Of a DNA stretch of 42,255 nucleotides, positions 24,099-32,245 are shown in pieces (within the stretch, counting starts at the first letter, position 1; each line of letters begins with the position of its first letter). Source of the stretch: JAENVT01 sp031373785 (lineage in GTDB: Bacteria; Actinomycetota; Acidimicrobiia; Acidimicrobiales; Ilumatobacteraceae); the NCBI GenBank assembly GCA_031373785.1, contig JANMNE010000056.1:1-42255 (forward strand). The letters are read 5' to 3'. The translations under genes and the position numbers were made by a program. The notes beneath the pieces are model-generated. The model did not search any database. It saw nothing but the letters and a program-made list of their open reading frames with translations, and was not told the origin of the DNA.

Positions 24099-24674
24099 CT
24101 ACAGGTCGAAGCTGTGGGTCGTGCGGAACCCATGACCCTGTTGGGGCTTGCGAGCCCGGCGGGCGAGCGCGTCGAGCACCCAGCTGTTGACCGACGCGCC
24201 GGCGGTGTCGGCGGCATCTTCGATCAGGGTCTTCAGCGACGGTGGGATTCGCAGCGTGATCCTGGCATCGAGCTCCTCTGCCGAGTTGGACTCGACCGTT
24301 GCCGTTGACTCGGCGATGCGCAACGACGGATCGCCGTCGGAGAGGATCAGGTCGACCGTTCGGTCGGGCAACTGGGCCCGCACCTCGCACGCTGCCTGCT
24401 CGGCGAGATCCATGGCCGCTTGCCGGATGGCGGGTGCCAGGGCGGTGGTGAGATGGTCGATCGCCTCCTCGACGGCGACGTCGCCGCCGGCGAGCGAGCC
24501 CTGACTGACCAGCGCGGCCTGCACGGCGTTGATGATGGATTGCACCTGCATGGCGGGGCCGCGTCCCTCAGCCGCGACGGCGGCGGCGGCCGTCGAGGCG
24601 GGCGAAGCCGCGGCGCTGGCGGCCGACCTGGTCGAGGTGGCGGACCTGATCGAGCTGGCGGACGCGATCGGCAC
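24099..24674 (-). CDS. Ribbon-helix-helix (HicB/Arc-like) DNA-binding protein, partner of DUF4097
   Basis: About 191 residues from GTG 24674; ATG 24551 would give 150. The C-terminal ARITLRIPPSLKTLIEDAADTAGASVNSWVLDALARRA is a classic ribbon-helix-helix with an N-terminal beta-strand that reads DNA. The N-terminal helical region (IDHLTTALAPAIRQAAMDLAEQA) matches actinobacterial partners of DUF4097 proteins. The first 40 residues from GTG 24674 are low-complexity Ala/Ser and have no ribosome site. A better initiation signal (AAAGGA, then tandem ATGs at 24720 and 24717) lies in another frame that stops at 24568, so the 5' end may hold a frameshift. It probably represses its own operon through the TGANNTCA sites just upstream. 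Confidence 0.8.
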   Translation of the reverse strand: MPIASASSIRSATSTRSAASAAASPASTAAAAVAAEGRGPAMQVQSIINAVQAALVSQGSLAGGDVAVEEAIDHLTTALAPAIRQAAMDLAEQAACEVRAQLPDRTVDLILSDGDPSLRIAESTATVESNSAEELDARITLRIPPSLKTLIEDAADTAGASVNSWVLDALARRARKPQQGHGFRTTHSFDL

Positions 24675-24720
24675 GGAGGGAAGCGATGAACTCTGGACTG
24701 CTGAAGAATGGTGACATCAT
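24568..24720 (-). other. Short ORF with the best ribosome site, overlapping the RHH gene start
   Basis: An open frame of 50 codons (MMSPFFSSPEFIASLRADRV, then a basic tail) preceded by AAAGGA at ideal distance from the second ATG (24717). It overlaps the first 107 bases of the RHH gene in a different frame. It may be a leader peptide, or the true N-terminus of the RHH protein joined by a +1 shift somewhere in 24568-24674. The sequence alone cannot decide. Confidence 0.3.
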
Positions 24721-24763
24721 CTTGTCCTTTCGGTGACATCACTATGATGTCATAATGATGTCA
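24712..24763. promoter_or_regulatory. Array of four TGANNTCA octamers on an 11-base phase
   Basis: TGACATCA at 24712 and 24734 and its complement TGATGTCA at 24745 and 24756. Start-to-start distances are 22, 11 and 11 bases, so all sites face the same side of the helix. The array lies directly upstream of the RHH-DUF4097 gene pair and overlaps its probable translation start. Ribbon-helix-helix proteins typically bind such short tandem or inverted sites cooperatively, which points to autoregulation. Confidence 0.75.
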
Positions 24764-24777
24764 TTCCGTCAAGGCGT

Positions 24778-25722
24778 TCATTTTGACGGACGGAGGGCAA
24801 CGAGTTTGCCCAGCTCAGGGTCATAGTTGGCGATGATCTCGCGCACCCGCTCGACAGCCGGGGACGCCAGACCATCGACCAGTGCGACGAACAAATCGTG
24901 AGCGGCGGCCCGCGGCCAGCGGGCCGGCAACAAGGCGTTGGGGAGGTCGGGATCGGTGACGGCGAACACGAACCAGCGGTAGTTCGCCCGGGTCCGGCTG
25001 ACCAACGCCTCGGTCGAGCCGATGCGGCCGCGCTCCAGCCGGCGCAACACCGGACGGAAGGTGCGGACGAACTCCGAGTATGAGCGCCCGAGGTCGTCGA
25101 GGTTCCACGCCGATGCCACCGACAACCGGGTCGCGGTCGGCAACTCGGTGGCGCGGATCACCGTGCATGACCGCGGTGGAGCGATCGCGAGGGCGATGTC
25201 GAGCTCATGGTCGGGGGCATGCGGCGACACCCACAGGCCGTCGTAGAGCGGAGCGAACCCCAGCGACTGCAGCCGGGCGCGCAGCATCGGACGGAGTCGT
25301 CGCTGGTCCTCCGGCACCGTGAAGGCGATCATCGTCCACAGGCCGTCCCAGTCGGGCCGCGGTTTCCCGAAGGCGCGAGTGTGAATGGGGCCGTACGGCA
25401 GCAGGTGACGGAACCCGTCGGCGACGCGGTAGAAGGTGTTGCGTCCGTCCTTGGTGCCGACCAGCAGACCGCGGATCGAGAGACGGCTCAGTGCAGCCCG
25501 AGCACCCGACGGGTTGACGTCGAACTCGGCGAGCAGGTCGACGAGGGCCGCCGACGGCAACGGCTCGCAACGCCCCGACCAGTAGTCACCGAGCAGCGCC
25601 AGCAACAGGTGTTGCGGTGGGAACCCGACCTGGAACCGGGGCATGTCGAGCTCGCCGAACTCGGTGAACCGCGCCGCCACCTCGTCGTCGGCAGCCACCA
25701 CGTCGTGGTTGGCGTCAGTCAT
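24778..25722 (-). CDS. PaaX-family transcriptional regulator
   Basis: A 314-residue regulator of the PaaX family, known to repress aromatic (phenylacetate) or related catabolic genes in response to CoA thioesters. The N-terminal winged helix begins at PPQHLLLALLGDYW (about 35) and includes ALVDLLAEFDVNPSGARAALSRLSIRGLL. The central and C-terminal parts (WTMIAFTVPEDQRRLRPMLRARLQSLGFAPLYDGLWVSP, then PALxDPELP-like LPARWP) match the PaaX C-terminal domain. ATG 25722 is the first reasonable start. No paa genes are in view; nearby targets could be the hydrolase and LLM genes upstream on the same strand, which is inference. It is followed by the RHH operator region. Confidence 0.85.
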   Translation of the reverse strand: MTDANHDVVAADDEVAARFTEFGELDMPRFQVGFPPQHLLLALLGDYWSGRCEPLPSAALVDLLAEFDVNPSGARAALSRLSIRGLLVGTKDGRNTFYRVADGFRHLLPYGPIHTRAFGKPRPDWDGLWTMIAFTVPEDQRRLRPMLRARLQSLGFAPLYDGLWVSPHAPDHELDIALAIAPPRSCTVIRATELPTATRLSVASAWNLDDLGRSYSEFVRTFRPVLRRLERGRIGSTEALVSRTRANYRWFVFAVTDPDLPNALLPARWPRAAAHDLFVALVDGLASPAVERVREIIANYDPELGKLVALRPSK

Positions 25723-25775
25723 CGATGTCTGACGCACTCGACTCCGACTCGGGCTCACCGGTGCAACGGTAGCGA

Positions 25776-26585
25776 CTACGGGTTGATCAATCCGTCTTGG
25801 TCGTTGATCAGGAACTTCATTCCCCGTTCCAGGAAGTCCCCGACGACGTCGGCGAACGCTTCCGGCCGATCGCACTGGATGTCGTGGGCGGCGTCGAACA
25901 CGTACTGCAACGACGAGTTGCGCAGCGCGCGCCGCACGACGCGCCCGTTGATCGGGTTGATGATCCCGTCACCGCGACCGAAGAGGATCAGGGTTCGCGT
26001 CGGGAGCTCGGTGAGACGAGCGAGCAGACCGTCGTCGGCCCCATCCCCCATCAACCGCTCGACGGTCGGCCACACCCGCGCCATGAACGCAGGATCCGGT
26101 GGCGCCATGTGCGGCAGCCGCTCGGGATGCGATCGGAACGCTGTGACGAAGGCCTCGGGTGAGAGCGTCGACGGGTGGACCGACGCATCGCGGAACTTGG
26201 CCGGCGCCTCGAGCACCACGGACTCCACACGATCGGTGAACGCGGCGATGAAGTGCAGCGCACACGCCCCACCGAACGACGTGCCCATGAGATGAAAGCG
26301 GTCGAGACCGAGCGCGGTGGCGATCTTGGCAACCTGTGCGGCCAGCCCGTCGAAATCGGCGACGTCGTTGGGCTGGGCACCCCATCCCGGGAGCTCGAGC
26401 ACGATCACGCGGAGCCGCTCGGCGAGCGCGTCGAGGGCGAACGTCATGACGGGCCCACCCGCACCGGGCAGATACAGCACGGCCGGGCCGTCTCCGGCCT
26501 CGAGGTAGCGCACCGTGAACCCGGCGGCCTCGACGGTTCGTTCGACGAACGTCGACCCCGGCGTACGAACTGCTGTGTCGGTCAC
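25776..26585 (-). CDS. Alpha/beta-hydrolase
   Basis: A 269-residue alpha/beta-hydrolase. The nucleophile elbow is MGTSFGGAC (Ser about 102), the acid is in LFGRGDGIINP and the catalytic His is in AAHDIQCDRPEAF, so the triad is complete. The oxyanion segment YLPGAGGPVMTF is present. GTG 26585 overlaps the stop of the LLM oxidoreductase gene by 4 bases, so it is the second gene of that operon. It may act on the product of that flavin enzyme (an ester or ring-cleavage product), but the substrate is unknown. Confidence 0.88.
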   Translation of the reverse strand: MTDTAVRTPGSTFVERTVEAAGFTVRYLEAGDGPAVLYLPGAGGPVMTFALDALAERLRVIVLELPGWGAQPNDVADFDGLAAQVAKIATALGLDRFHLMGTSFGGACALHFIAAFTDRVESVVLEAPAKFRDASVHPSTLSPEAFVTAFRSHPERLPHMAPPDPAFMARVWPTVERLMGDGADDGLLARLTELPTRTLILFGRGDGIINPINGRVVRRALRNSSLQYVFDAAHDIQCDRPEAFADVVGDFLERGMKFLINDQDGLINP

Positions 26586-27691
26586 GACTGCACTCCAATC
26601 CGATGTAGTTCCGGCACGATTTCCTCGCCGATCAGCTTCAGGCTCGACAGCATCGAGTCGTGCGGCAACGGGTTGACGGTGCCGAGCGAGACTTCGAGCC
26701 GCCCCATGCCGAGCACGTCGTGGATCTCCTTGATCGTGGCGAGCACGGTCTCCGGGCTGCCGTAGAGGGGCGGGCCCATCGTCATCGGCGGTGCCATCGA
26801 CGGATCGATGATGACGTGCTTCGGCACACCGCCCAACGCCGCGCCGATCTGAGCCATCGTCATCATGACGTCGGGCGACGCCCCGTTGAAGATGCTCATC
26901 AGGCCGCCACCGCTGAGCGCCTTCATGGTCTCGTGCGCCTCCTCATCGGTTGGCGTGACGTACATGAAGTGGCGGTACTGCAGGTTGTCGGCAGTGGGTT
27001 CCCACCCCGCCTGCGCCGCGGCCTGCCGGTACAGCTCGGCGTGCTCGGCGCACTTCGCCGCGGGCATGTACGAGAACCCGAGATCGAGACCGTGCCGCCC
27101 GGCGAAGATCGCGCCATCCTTGCTGTTGCCCGAGATCAGGATGCGAGGATGTGGGTCCTGCACCCGGCGCGGCCACACTGCGATGTTGCGATATCGGTAG
27201 TACCGCCCTTCCCAGCCGAACGGCTCGGGCTCGGTGAAACACGCCTTCAGCAGCAGGATCCCTTCCTCGTACCGGTCCCGCGACTCCCACGGGTTGGAGC
27301 CGTAGGTGAGGTACTCGTTGGGTGTGCCGCGCAGCATCCCGATGCGGAGGCGACCGTTGAGGAGGTTGTCGAGCATCGAGTATTCCTCGGCGATGCGGAC
27401 TGGGTTGTTCAACGGCAGGTCGGTGCCGAACACGCCGATCTGCGCATCGGGGAACTTCCGGCCGGCGACCGCGGCCAAGATGATGGGGTTGGGGGTCAAC
27501 TGCTTCGGCGAGTAGTGGTGCTCGGCGAAGTTCAACGCATCGAAGCCCGCTTCCAGCGCCGCTGCACACTCGATCAACCCGTACTCGATCGTGGCGCTGA
27601 CCATGTCGGTCTCACAGATGCGGGGTGGCGCCGGCCACGAGTCGCCGTGCTGCCCCCAGTAGTTCATCGTGTGGAAGAACTCGATTTTCAT
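26582..27691 (-). CDS. LLM-class (luciferase-like) flavin-dependent oxidoreductase
   Basis: A 369-residue bacterial-luciferase-like TIM-barrel protein, using FMNH2 or F420. Family features are MKIEFFHTMNYWG at the N-terminus, LNFAEHHYSPKQLTPNPIILAA, the segment VRIAEEYSMLDNLLNGRL, and ILISGNSKDGAIFAGRHGLDLGF. Start ATG 27691 has no clear ribosome site and could be nearly leaderless. It heads an operon with the alpha/beta-hydrolase and is divergent from the FAH-family gene across a 98-base AT-rich region with a long-armed inverted repeat. A monooxygenase step in degradation of a cyclic or sulfur compound is plausible, not proven. Confidence 0.88.
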   Translation of the reverse strand: MKIEFFHTMNYWGQHGDSWPAPPRICETDMVSATIEYGLIECAAALEAGFDALNFAEHHYSPKQLTPNPIILAAVAGRKFPDAQIGVFGTDLPLNNPVRIAEEYSMLDNLLNGRLRIGMLRGTPNEYLTYGSNPWESRDRYEEGILLLKACFTEPEPFGWEGRYYRYRNIAVWPRRVQDPHPRILISGNSKDGAIFAGRHGLDLGFSYMPAAKCAEHAELYRQAAAQAGWEPTADNLQYRHFMYVTPTDEEAHETMKALSGGGLMSIFNGASPDVMMTMAQIGAALGGVPKHVIIDPSMAPPMTMGPPLYGSPETVLATIKEIHDVLGMGRLEVSLGTVNPLPHDSMLSSLKLIGEEIVPELHRIGVQS

Positions 27692-27720
27692 AACTGAAAG
27701 AATAGACGCATCAATTCACA

Positions 27721-27752
27721 CTGTCGATAGCAAATGTGTAATTAGTCGACAG
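27721..27752. promoter_or_regulatory. Inverted repeat in the divergent LLM/FAH promoter region
   Basis: CTGTCGA and TCGACAG face each other across 18 bases of AT-rich DNA. The site lies 30 bases from the LLM gene start and 38 bases from the FAH-family gene start. One regulator bound here could control both. The surrounding 27690-27760 is the most AT-rich stretch nearby, as expected for promoters. Confidence 0.4.
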
Positions 27753-27789
27753 ATGGGCCACATGCAGTCGGCGCATATGCTGCCTCTTC

Positions 27790-28620
27790 ATGCGCCTGTT
27801 CAACCTTGCCGGTCGCCTGAGCACCTTCGTCGACGGCGCGGTCGTCGACGTCGCCACGGCCAGCGACAACCGATTCTCATCCGAGCCGCAGCAGATGTTC
27901 GACGACTGGCAAGCGCTGGCAGCGTGGGGCGAGTCCGCCGGCGCCCGCGGCGCCGGCGAGGTCGACGTGCAGCAGTTGCTCGCACCCGTGCCTCGACCTC
28001 CGCAGGTCTTCGCGATCGGCCTCAACTACAAGGCGCACGCGCAGGAAGGCATCTTCAGCGTGCCGGAGGAGCCGACCGTGTTCACCAAGTGGCCGACCTG
28101 CATCGTCGGTCCATCGCATGCCGTCGAACTGCCGGTCGACACCGACTGGGAGATCGAACTGGTCCTCGCCATCTCGCGTCGCGCCTTCCGTGTCGGCGCC
28201 GCGGATGCGATGTCGCATGTCGCCGGCTTCACCATCGGTCAGGACCTGTCGGACCGCGTGCTGCAACGCAAGGGACCTGCCCCGCAATGGGGCCTCGGCA
28301 AGTCCCGCTACGGCTACGGCCCGACCGGGCCGTGGCTGGTCACGCTCGACGAGCTCACCGATCCAGACGACATGGCGATCCACAGCTCGTTGGCCGGCGA
28401 GACGCTGCAGTCGTCGCGTACATCGATGTTGATCTTCGACATCCCCACTCTGATCGAGTACATCTCGGCGCTGTGCCCGCTGCTGCCCGGTGACTTGATC
28501 TTCACCGGTACACCCGAAGGTGTCGGCTACGCCCGCAAGCCGCCGCGCTTCTTGCACCCCGGCGACGTCTTGACCAGCACGATCGAAGGCATCGGCGACC
28601 TGGTCACGCACTTCGTCTGA
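27790..28620 (+). CDS. Fumarylacetoacetate hydrolase (FAH) family protein
   Basis: A 276-residue FAH-fold enzyme, typically a metal-dependent hydrolase, isomerase or decarboxylase of diketo acids in aromatic degradation. Conserved parts are FAIGLNYKAHAQE (about 76-88), the metal-binding WEIELVLAISR (Glu-x-Glu), GFTIGQDLSDR and LIFTGTPEGVGYAR. It is divergent from the LLM-hydrolase operon and convergent with the acyl-CoA synthetase, with a gap of 6 bases. Together these suggest a small catabolic island under PaaX or another local regulator. Confidence 0.88.
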   Translation: MRLFNLAGRLSTFVDGAVVDVATASDNRFSSEPQQMFDDWQALAAWGESAGARGAGEVDVQQLLAPVPRPPQVFAIGLNYKAHAQEGIFSVPEEPTVFTKWPTCIVGPSHAVELPVDTDWEIELVLAISRRAFRVGAADAMSHVAGFTIGQDLSDRVLQRKGPAPQWGLGKSRYGYGPTGPWLVTLDELTDPDDMAIHSSLAGETLQSSRTSMLIFDIPTLIEYISALCPLLPGDLIFTGTPEGVGYARKPPRFLHPGDVLTSTIEGIGDLVTHFV

Positions 28621-28626
28621 CGGCGG

Positions 28627-30012
28627 TCAGGTCAGCAGCGTCTTTTGCACCTTGCCCATGGCGTTGCGCGGCAACACGTCGACCACGCGTACTTCGCGGG
28701 GACGCTTGTGCACCGACAGCAGCGCGGCGACATGGTTGATCAAGGTCGTGTCGTCGACATCGCTGCAGACCACGAACGCCACGATTCGCTGACCGAGATC
28801 CGGATCGCTGACACCGATCACCGCCGCCTCGGTGACGCCGGGATGGGTCAGCAGTGCGGCCTCGACCTCGCCGGCACCAACCTTGAATCCACCCGTCTTG
28901 ATGATGTCGATCGACTGTCGCCCGACGATGCGATGGAACCCACCCTCGTCGATCACCGCGGCGTCGCCGGTTCGGAACCACTCGCCATCGAGCGACGCCA
29001 CAGTTGCGTCGGGGCGATTGAGGTACTCGTCGAACATCGTGGCGCCGCGGATCTGCAACTCGCCGATCGTCTCGCCGTCGTGCCGCATCTCTCCACCCGT
29101 GTCGTCGACCAGCCTGCTGTCGACGCCGCGGATGGGCATACCGACCCAGCCCGGCCGCCGCTCGCCGTCGAAGCGAGTCGACACCGTGATCAGTGTTTCG
29201 GTCATGCCGTACCGCTCGACCGGTGCTTGGCCGATCAACGACTGCATCTGCTCGAACACGGCGACGGGTAGCGGCGCGCTGCCGGAGACGACCAGCCGCG
29301 CCCCGCGCAGTGCCGCGGCCAGCGTCGGCTCGGCGCAGATTCGCGACCACACGGTGGGTACCCCGAAGTACATCGTGCCGTCGGCGGCCGCGTAGGCCTG
29401 CGGCGTGGGCTTGCCCGTGTGCACGAGGCGCGACCCGACGCGCAGCGCGCCGAGTACACCCAGCACCAACCCATGCACATGGAACAGGGGCAGACCGTGC
29501 ACCAACGTGTCGTCGGGCGACCACTGCCACGCGTCGGCAAGCCCGTCGAGATCCGCGGCTACCGCGCGGCGCGACAGCACGACGCCCTTCGGCAGACCCG
29601 TCGTGCCGGAGGTGTACATGATCAGCGCGGCAGCGTCGATCGCCGGCTCGCCGCCGGCCCAATCGGACTCGCCGCCGATCGACACCTGCGGCAGCGTGAC
29701 CTCGGGCCACAGCGGGTCACCGACCGTCGCTGCGGCGCCGGAGTCGCGCAGCATGTGCTCACGCTCCATCGGCCCGGCGTCGGCAGGCATCGGCACGACG
29801 GGCACGCCGGCCATCAAACCGGCGACCACCCCGACCACGGTGTCGAGTGTCGGCGTCGCCCGCAGCGCGACAGCAGGCATGCCCGCGAGGCGTTGGGCGA
29901 CCGCTCCTGCACGCCGGGTCAACTGAGCCCACGACACGGCGCTTCCATCGACGCTCAGTGCCGCTCGGTGGTCGCCCAGATCACCGGTCAGCGCGGGCAG
30001 CAACGGGCTCAC
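28627..30012 (-). CDS. Acyl-CoA synthetase, malonyl-CoA-synthetase-like
   Basis: A 461-residue adenylate-forming ligase, shorter than fatty-acid ligases and with the compact layout of MatB-type malonyl-CoA synthetases. MYTSGTTGLPKGVVLS is the P-loop, PLFHVHGLVLGVLGALRVGS is a MatB-like signature, then ERYGMTETL, WFRTGDAAV, GRQSIDIIKTGGFKVGAGEVE and the catalytic Lys in RNAMGKVQKTLL. GTG 30012 overlaps the stop of the oxidoreductase gene by 4 bases, so the two form an operon. The acid used could be malonate, methylmalonate or a similar short acid. Confidence 0.85.
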   Translation of the reverse strand: MSPLLPALTGDLGDHRAALSVDGSAVSWAQLTRRAGAVAQRLAGMPAVALRATPTLDTVVGVVAGLMAGVPVVPMPADAGPMEREHMLRDSGAAATVGDPLWPEVTLPQVSIGGESDWAGGEPAIDAAALIMYTSGTTGLPKGVVLSRRAVAADLDGLADAWQWSPDDTLVHGLPLFHVHGLVLGVLGALRVGSRLVHTGKPTPQAYAAADGTMYFGVPTVWSRICAEPTLAAALRGARLVVSGSAPLPVAVFEQMQSLIGQAPVERYGMTETLITVSTRFDGERRPGWVGMPIRGVDSRLVDDTGGEMRHDGETIGELQIRGATMFDEYLNRPDATVASLDGEWFRTGDAAVIDEGGFHRIVGRQSIDIIKTGGFKVGAGEVEAALLTHPGVTEAAVIGVSDPDLGQRIVAFVVCSDVDDTTLINHVAALLSVHKRPREVRVVDVLPRNAMGKVQKTLLT

Positions 30013-30986
30013 GACTCACCCACTCGCACGACGACCTTGCCGTACAGGTCCGGCTGCTGCGCTCGTTCGAACGCGGCATGGAGCTGATCGAACGAATACA
30101 CCGAATCGATCACGGGATGAAGATCGCTTGCCTCCATGAACCGCAGCAGCTGCTGGGTCTCCACACGACTGGCGCCACTGACGCCGATGATCGAGATCTG
30201 CCGGTAAAAGATCCTGGCCAGGTCCGCAGCAGGGTCGCCCGTGGTCGCGCCCGACACGACGACCCGGCCGCCAGGTCGCACGCTGCGGAGGCTGTGCTTC
30301 CACGTCGCTTCGCCGACCGTCTCGATGACGATGTCGACCGGGGCCGACAGACGCTGCCCTGTCTCGACCGCCTCGTGCGCACCCAACTGCAGGGCCCGCT
30401 CGCGCTTGTCGGCCGAGCGGCTCGTGACGACGACGCGTAGCCCCGCTGCCCGGGCCAGCGCGGCGGCCGCCGTCGCGACGCCACCACCGGCGCCCTGGAT
30501 CAACACCGTCTCGCCCGGCTCGGCGTGCCCACGCGTGAACAGCATGCGGTACGCCGTCGTCCAGGCGACGGTGATGCAACCGGCTTCCTCCAGCGACATG
30601 TACGCCGGCTTCGGTACCAGGTTGCGCGTCGGCACGATCGTGTGCGAGGCGAACGACCCCGGGAAGCGCTCCGACACGAGGGCCCGGCCGGGGTCGAACG
30701 ATTCATCACCGTGACCGACATCGGGATTGCCGAACGAGCCCGACACGACCACCTCGTTGCCGTGGTCGTCCCAACCGGCGATGTCGCAACCGAGCACCAT
30801 CGGGAACTGATCGGCACGCACGCCGACACCGCGCATCGACCACAGGTCGTGCATGTTGATCGACGTGGTCGCCACCCGCACGAGCGTGTGACCATCCGGT
30901 GCGATCGGTTCGGGCCAGTCGTCGCGCAGTTCGAGCATCGACAGTGGCTCGGTCTCGTTGATGCCGGTCGCAACCGCTGCCCTCAC
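30009..30986 (-). CDS. Zinc-type alcohol dehydrogenase-like / quinone oxidoreductase (MDR superfamily)
   Basis: A 325-residue medium-chain reductase. GTG 30986 follows an AGGGGAG ribosome site. MVLGCDIAGWDD and the entrance AGCITVAWTTAYRMLF are typical, and VLIQGAGGGVATAAAALARAAGLRVVVTSRS is the Rossmann fold that binds NAD(P)H. No Cys ligands for structural zinc are seen, so it belongs to the zinc-free quinone-oxidoreductase/enoyl-reductase side. It precedes and overlaps the acyl-CoA synthetase gene and is divergent from the SnoaL-like gene, 53 bases away. Confidence 0.87.
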   Translation of the reverse strand: MRAAVATGINETEPLSMLELRDDWPEPIAPDGHTLVRVATTSINMHDLWSMRGVGVRADQFPMVLGCDIAGWDDHGNEVVVSGSFGNPDVGHGDESFDPGRALVSERFPGSFASHTIVPTRNLVPKPAYMSLEEAGCITVAWTTAYRMLFTRGHAEPGETVLIQGAGGGVATAAAALARAAGLRVVVTSRSADKRERALQLGAHEAVETGQRLSAPVDIVIETVGEATWKHSLRSVRPGGRVVVSGATTGDPAADLARIFYRQISIIGVSGASRVETQQLLRFMEASDLHPVIDSVYSFDQLHAAFERAQQPDLYGKVVVRVGES

Positions 30987-31039
30987 TGCTCCCCTTTCAG
31001 ATTCGTGGCGACACCGTAGCTCTGGGAAACTCTCCGACC

Positions 31040-31483
31040 ATGTTCGACAATCCGTGGGATCCACGTCAGCGCACCGACCTCACCGACAACGAACGGGTCG
31101 TCCTGCACTTCATGGGCGACTGCATGCACGGCGACGATCTGACGCTGGTCGACCGCTATGTCGCCGAGGGGTACATCCAACACACTCCCGGCATCGGGCA
31201 AGGTCGCGAGGGGCTCCGTCACTACCTCCACGAGGTTGCTTGGAAACGTCCGGGGCGTCGCGACTGGCGACCGATCCATCTGTTCGGGAGTGGTGATTTC
31301 GTGATCCTGCACAAGCTGCTGCCGGCCGTCGTGATCGCCGATTTCCTTCGCTTCGATTCTGACGGGATGATGGCCGAGCATTGGGACGTCGTACAGCCGC
31401 TGCCCGAGGCCGACTACGACCCGCTGCGACCATCGGTCGAGAACCTCGACCGCTTCCGTGCCGTGTTCGGCATCACCGCTTGA
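31040..31483 (+). CDS. SnoaL-like / NTF2-fold protein
   Basis: A 147-residue NTF2-fold protein of the SnoaL-like group: NERVVLHFMGDCMHGDDLTLVDRYVAEGYIQHTPGIGQGREGLRHYL, then ILHKLLPAVVIADFLRFDSDGMMAEHWDVVQPLPE. Members bind small hydrophobic ligands and some are isomerases, hydrolases or cyclases. His-Trp-Asp in AEHWDVVQ is the usual pocket motif. It is divergent from the MDR gene. Its TGA lies inside a 15-base repeat that recurs at the end of the Lrp-like gene at 32246. Confidence 0.82.
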   Translation: MFDNPWDPRQRTDLTDNERVVLHFMGDCMHGDDLTLVDRYVAEGYIQHTPGIGQGREGLRHYLHEVAWKRPGRRDWRPIHLFGSGDFVILHKLLPAVVIADFLRFDSDGMMAEHWDVVQPLPEADYDPLRPSVENLDRFRAVFGITA

Positions 31484-31505
31484 CTCGGGCTACGAGCCAT
31501 CGGCG
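31481..31505 (+). repeat. Direct repeat, copy 1, left of the excalibur gene
   Basis: The 15 bases TGACTCGGGCTACGA match 32246-32260 exactly, and 22 of 25 bases match over the longer span 31481-31505 versus 32246-32270. Copy 2 encodes the end of the Lrp-like gene on the minus strand, so copy 1 looks like a fragment of that gene's 3' end. Confidence 0.55.
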
Positions 31506-31561
31506 TGTGGACAAACCCTCTCTTGCGGCCCTGGAGTGGCCGATACAGAAGGTGAGTCTCC

Positions 31562-32212
31562 ATGAGCAACTTCTTTCCGCCTCCGTCTCCCCCGAGCGCA
31601 GATTCCAGCGAGTTTGCATCCGTGGTCCGCGATCGCGCCCCGGCGTGGCCGAGGAAGAAGTGGCTCAAGGTGCCGTTGTGGGCATGGATTGCCCTCCCAG
31701 TGCTTGGAGTTGGTGCGATCGGCGCGGCCAACCCGCCTGAGAAGGGCAACAAAGGGGTGGTCGCTGCGGTGAACGCCGACTCTCTGGCGACAGTGCCGAC
31801 TCCCAAGGTTTCTCCGACGCCGGACACGACGGTCTCTCCAACCGTCGCTCCCACAGCTCTCCCGACTACACCTCCAACGGTCGCTGCGACCGGGCTTCCA
31901 ACAGTGCCTGCGACCGTCGCTCCTACTGCTCCCCCAACCGCACCCCCCACGGCTCCTCCGATTTCACCTCTACCGGCTCCTCCGATCGTGACTGTCACGA
32001 CTCCTCTTGCCGCAGCCCCGACAGCTCCTCCAACCGTCGCTCCCACGAATGACTGCGATCCCAACTACACACCCTGTGTGCCGGTCGACTCCGATGTGGA
32101 CTGTGCTGGCGGGAGCGGGAACGGGCCGTCGTACGTGCGCGGTCCGGTACGCGTGATCGGTTCAGACATCTACGGGTTGGATCGAAACAACGACGGCATC
32201 GGCTGCGAGTAG
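31562..32212 (+). CDS. Membrane-anchored excalibur calcium-binding-domain protein
   Basis: A 216-residue protein. Residues 1-30 are Pro/Ser-rich and then basic (WPRKKWLKVP), with one membrane helix at about 38-56 (LWAWIALPVLGVGAIGAA). A long external linker (about 75-160) repeats Thr-Pro-Pro and Val-Ala-Pro-Thr units. The C-terminus is an excalibur domain: two Cys early (DCDPNYTPC), then DVDCAGG and the DRNNDGIGCE calcium loop. Such domains occur in surface and secreted nucleases, but no nuclease is fused here. The linker suits wall spanning. It sits between short direct repeats and looks like an insertion between the SnoaL-like and Lrp-like genes. Confidence 0.85.
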   Translation: MSNFFPPPSPPSADSSEFASVVRDRAPAWPRKKWLKVPLWAWIALPVLGVGAIGAANPPEKGNKGVVAAVNADSLATVPTPKVSPTPDTTVSPTVAPTALPTTPPTVAATGLPTVPATVAPTAPPTAPPTAPPISPLPAPPIVTVTTPLAAAPTAPPTVAPTNDCDPNYTPCVPVDSDVDCAGGSGNGPSYVRGPVRVIGSDIYGLDRNNDGIGCE

Positions 32213-32245
32213 CGCAACACTCGGCTTGCCTGGCCATACACCGAG

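Noticed and set aside
24529..24714. Acidic 61-residue plus-strand ORF (AADLVEVADLIELADAIG)
   Set aside because: It is antisense to the 5' part of the RHH gene, low-complexity and without a ribosome site; the composition follows from the GC-rich repeat on the other strand.
31770..32050. Possible tandem DNA repeat or CRISPR-like array
   Set aside because: The periodicity comes from codons of the Thr/Pro-rich linker of the excalibur protein; units vary in length and there are no spacers.
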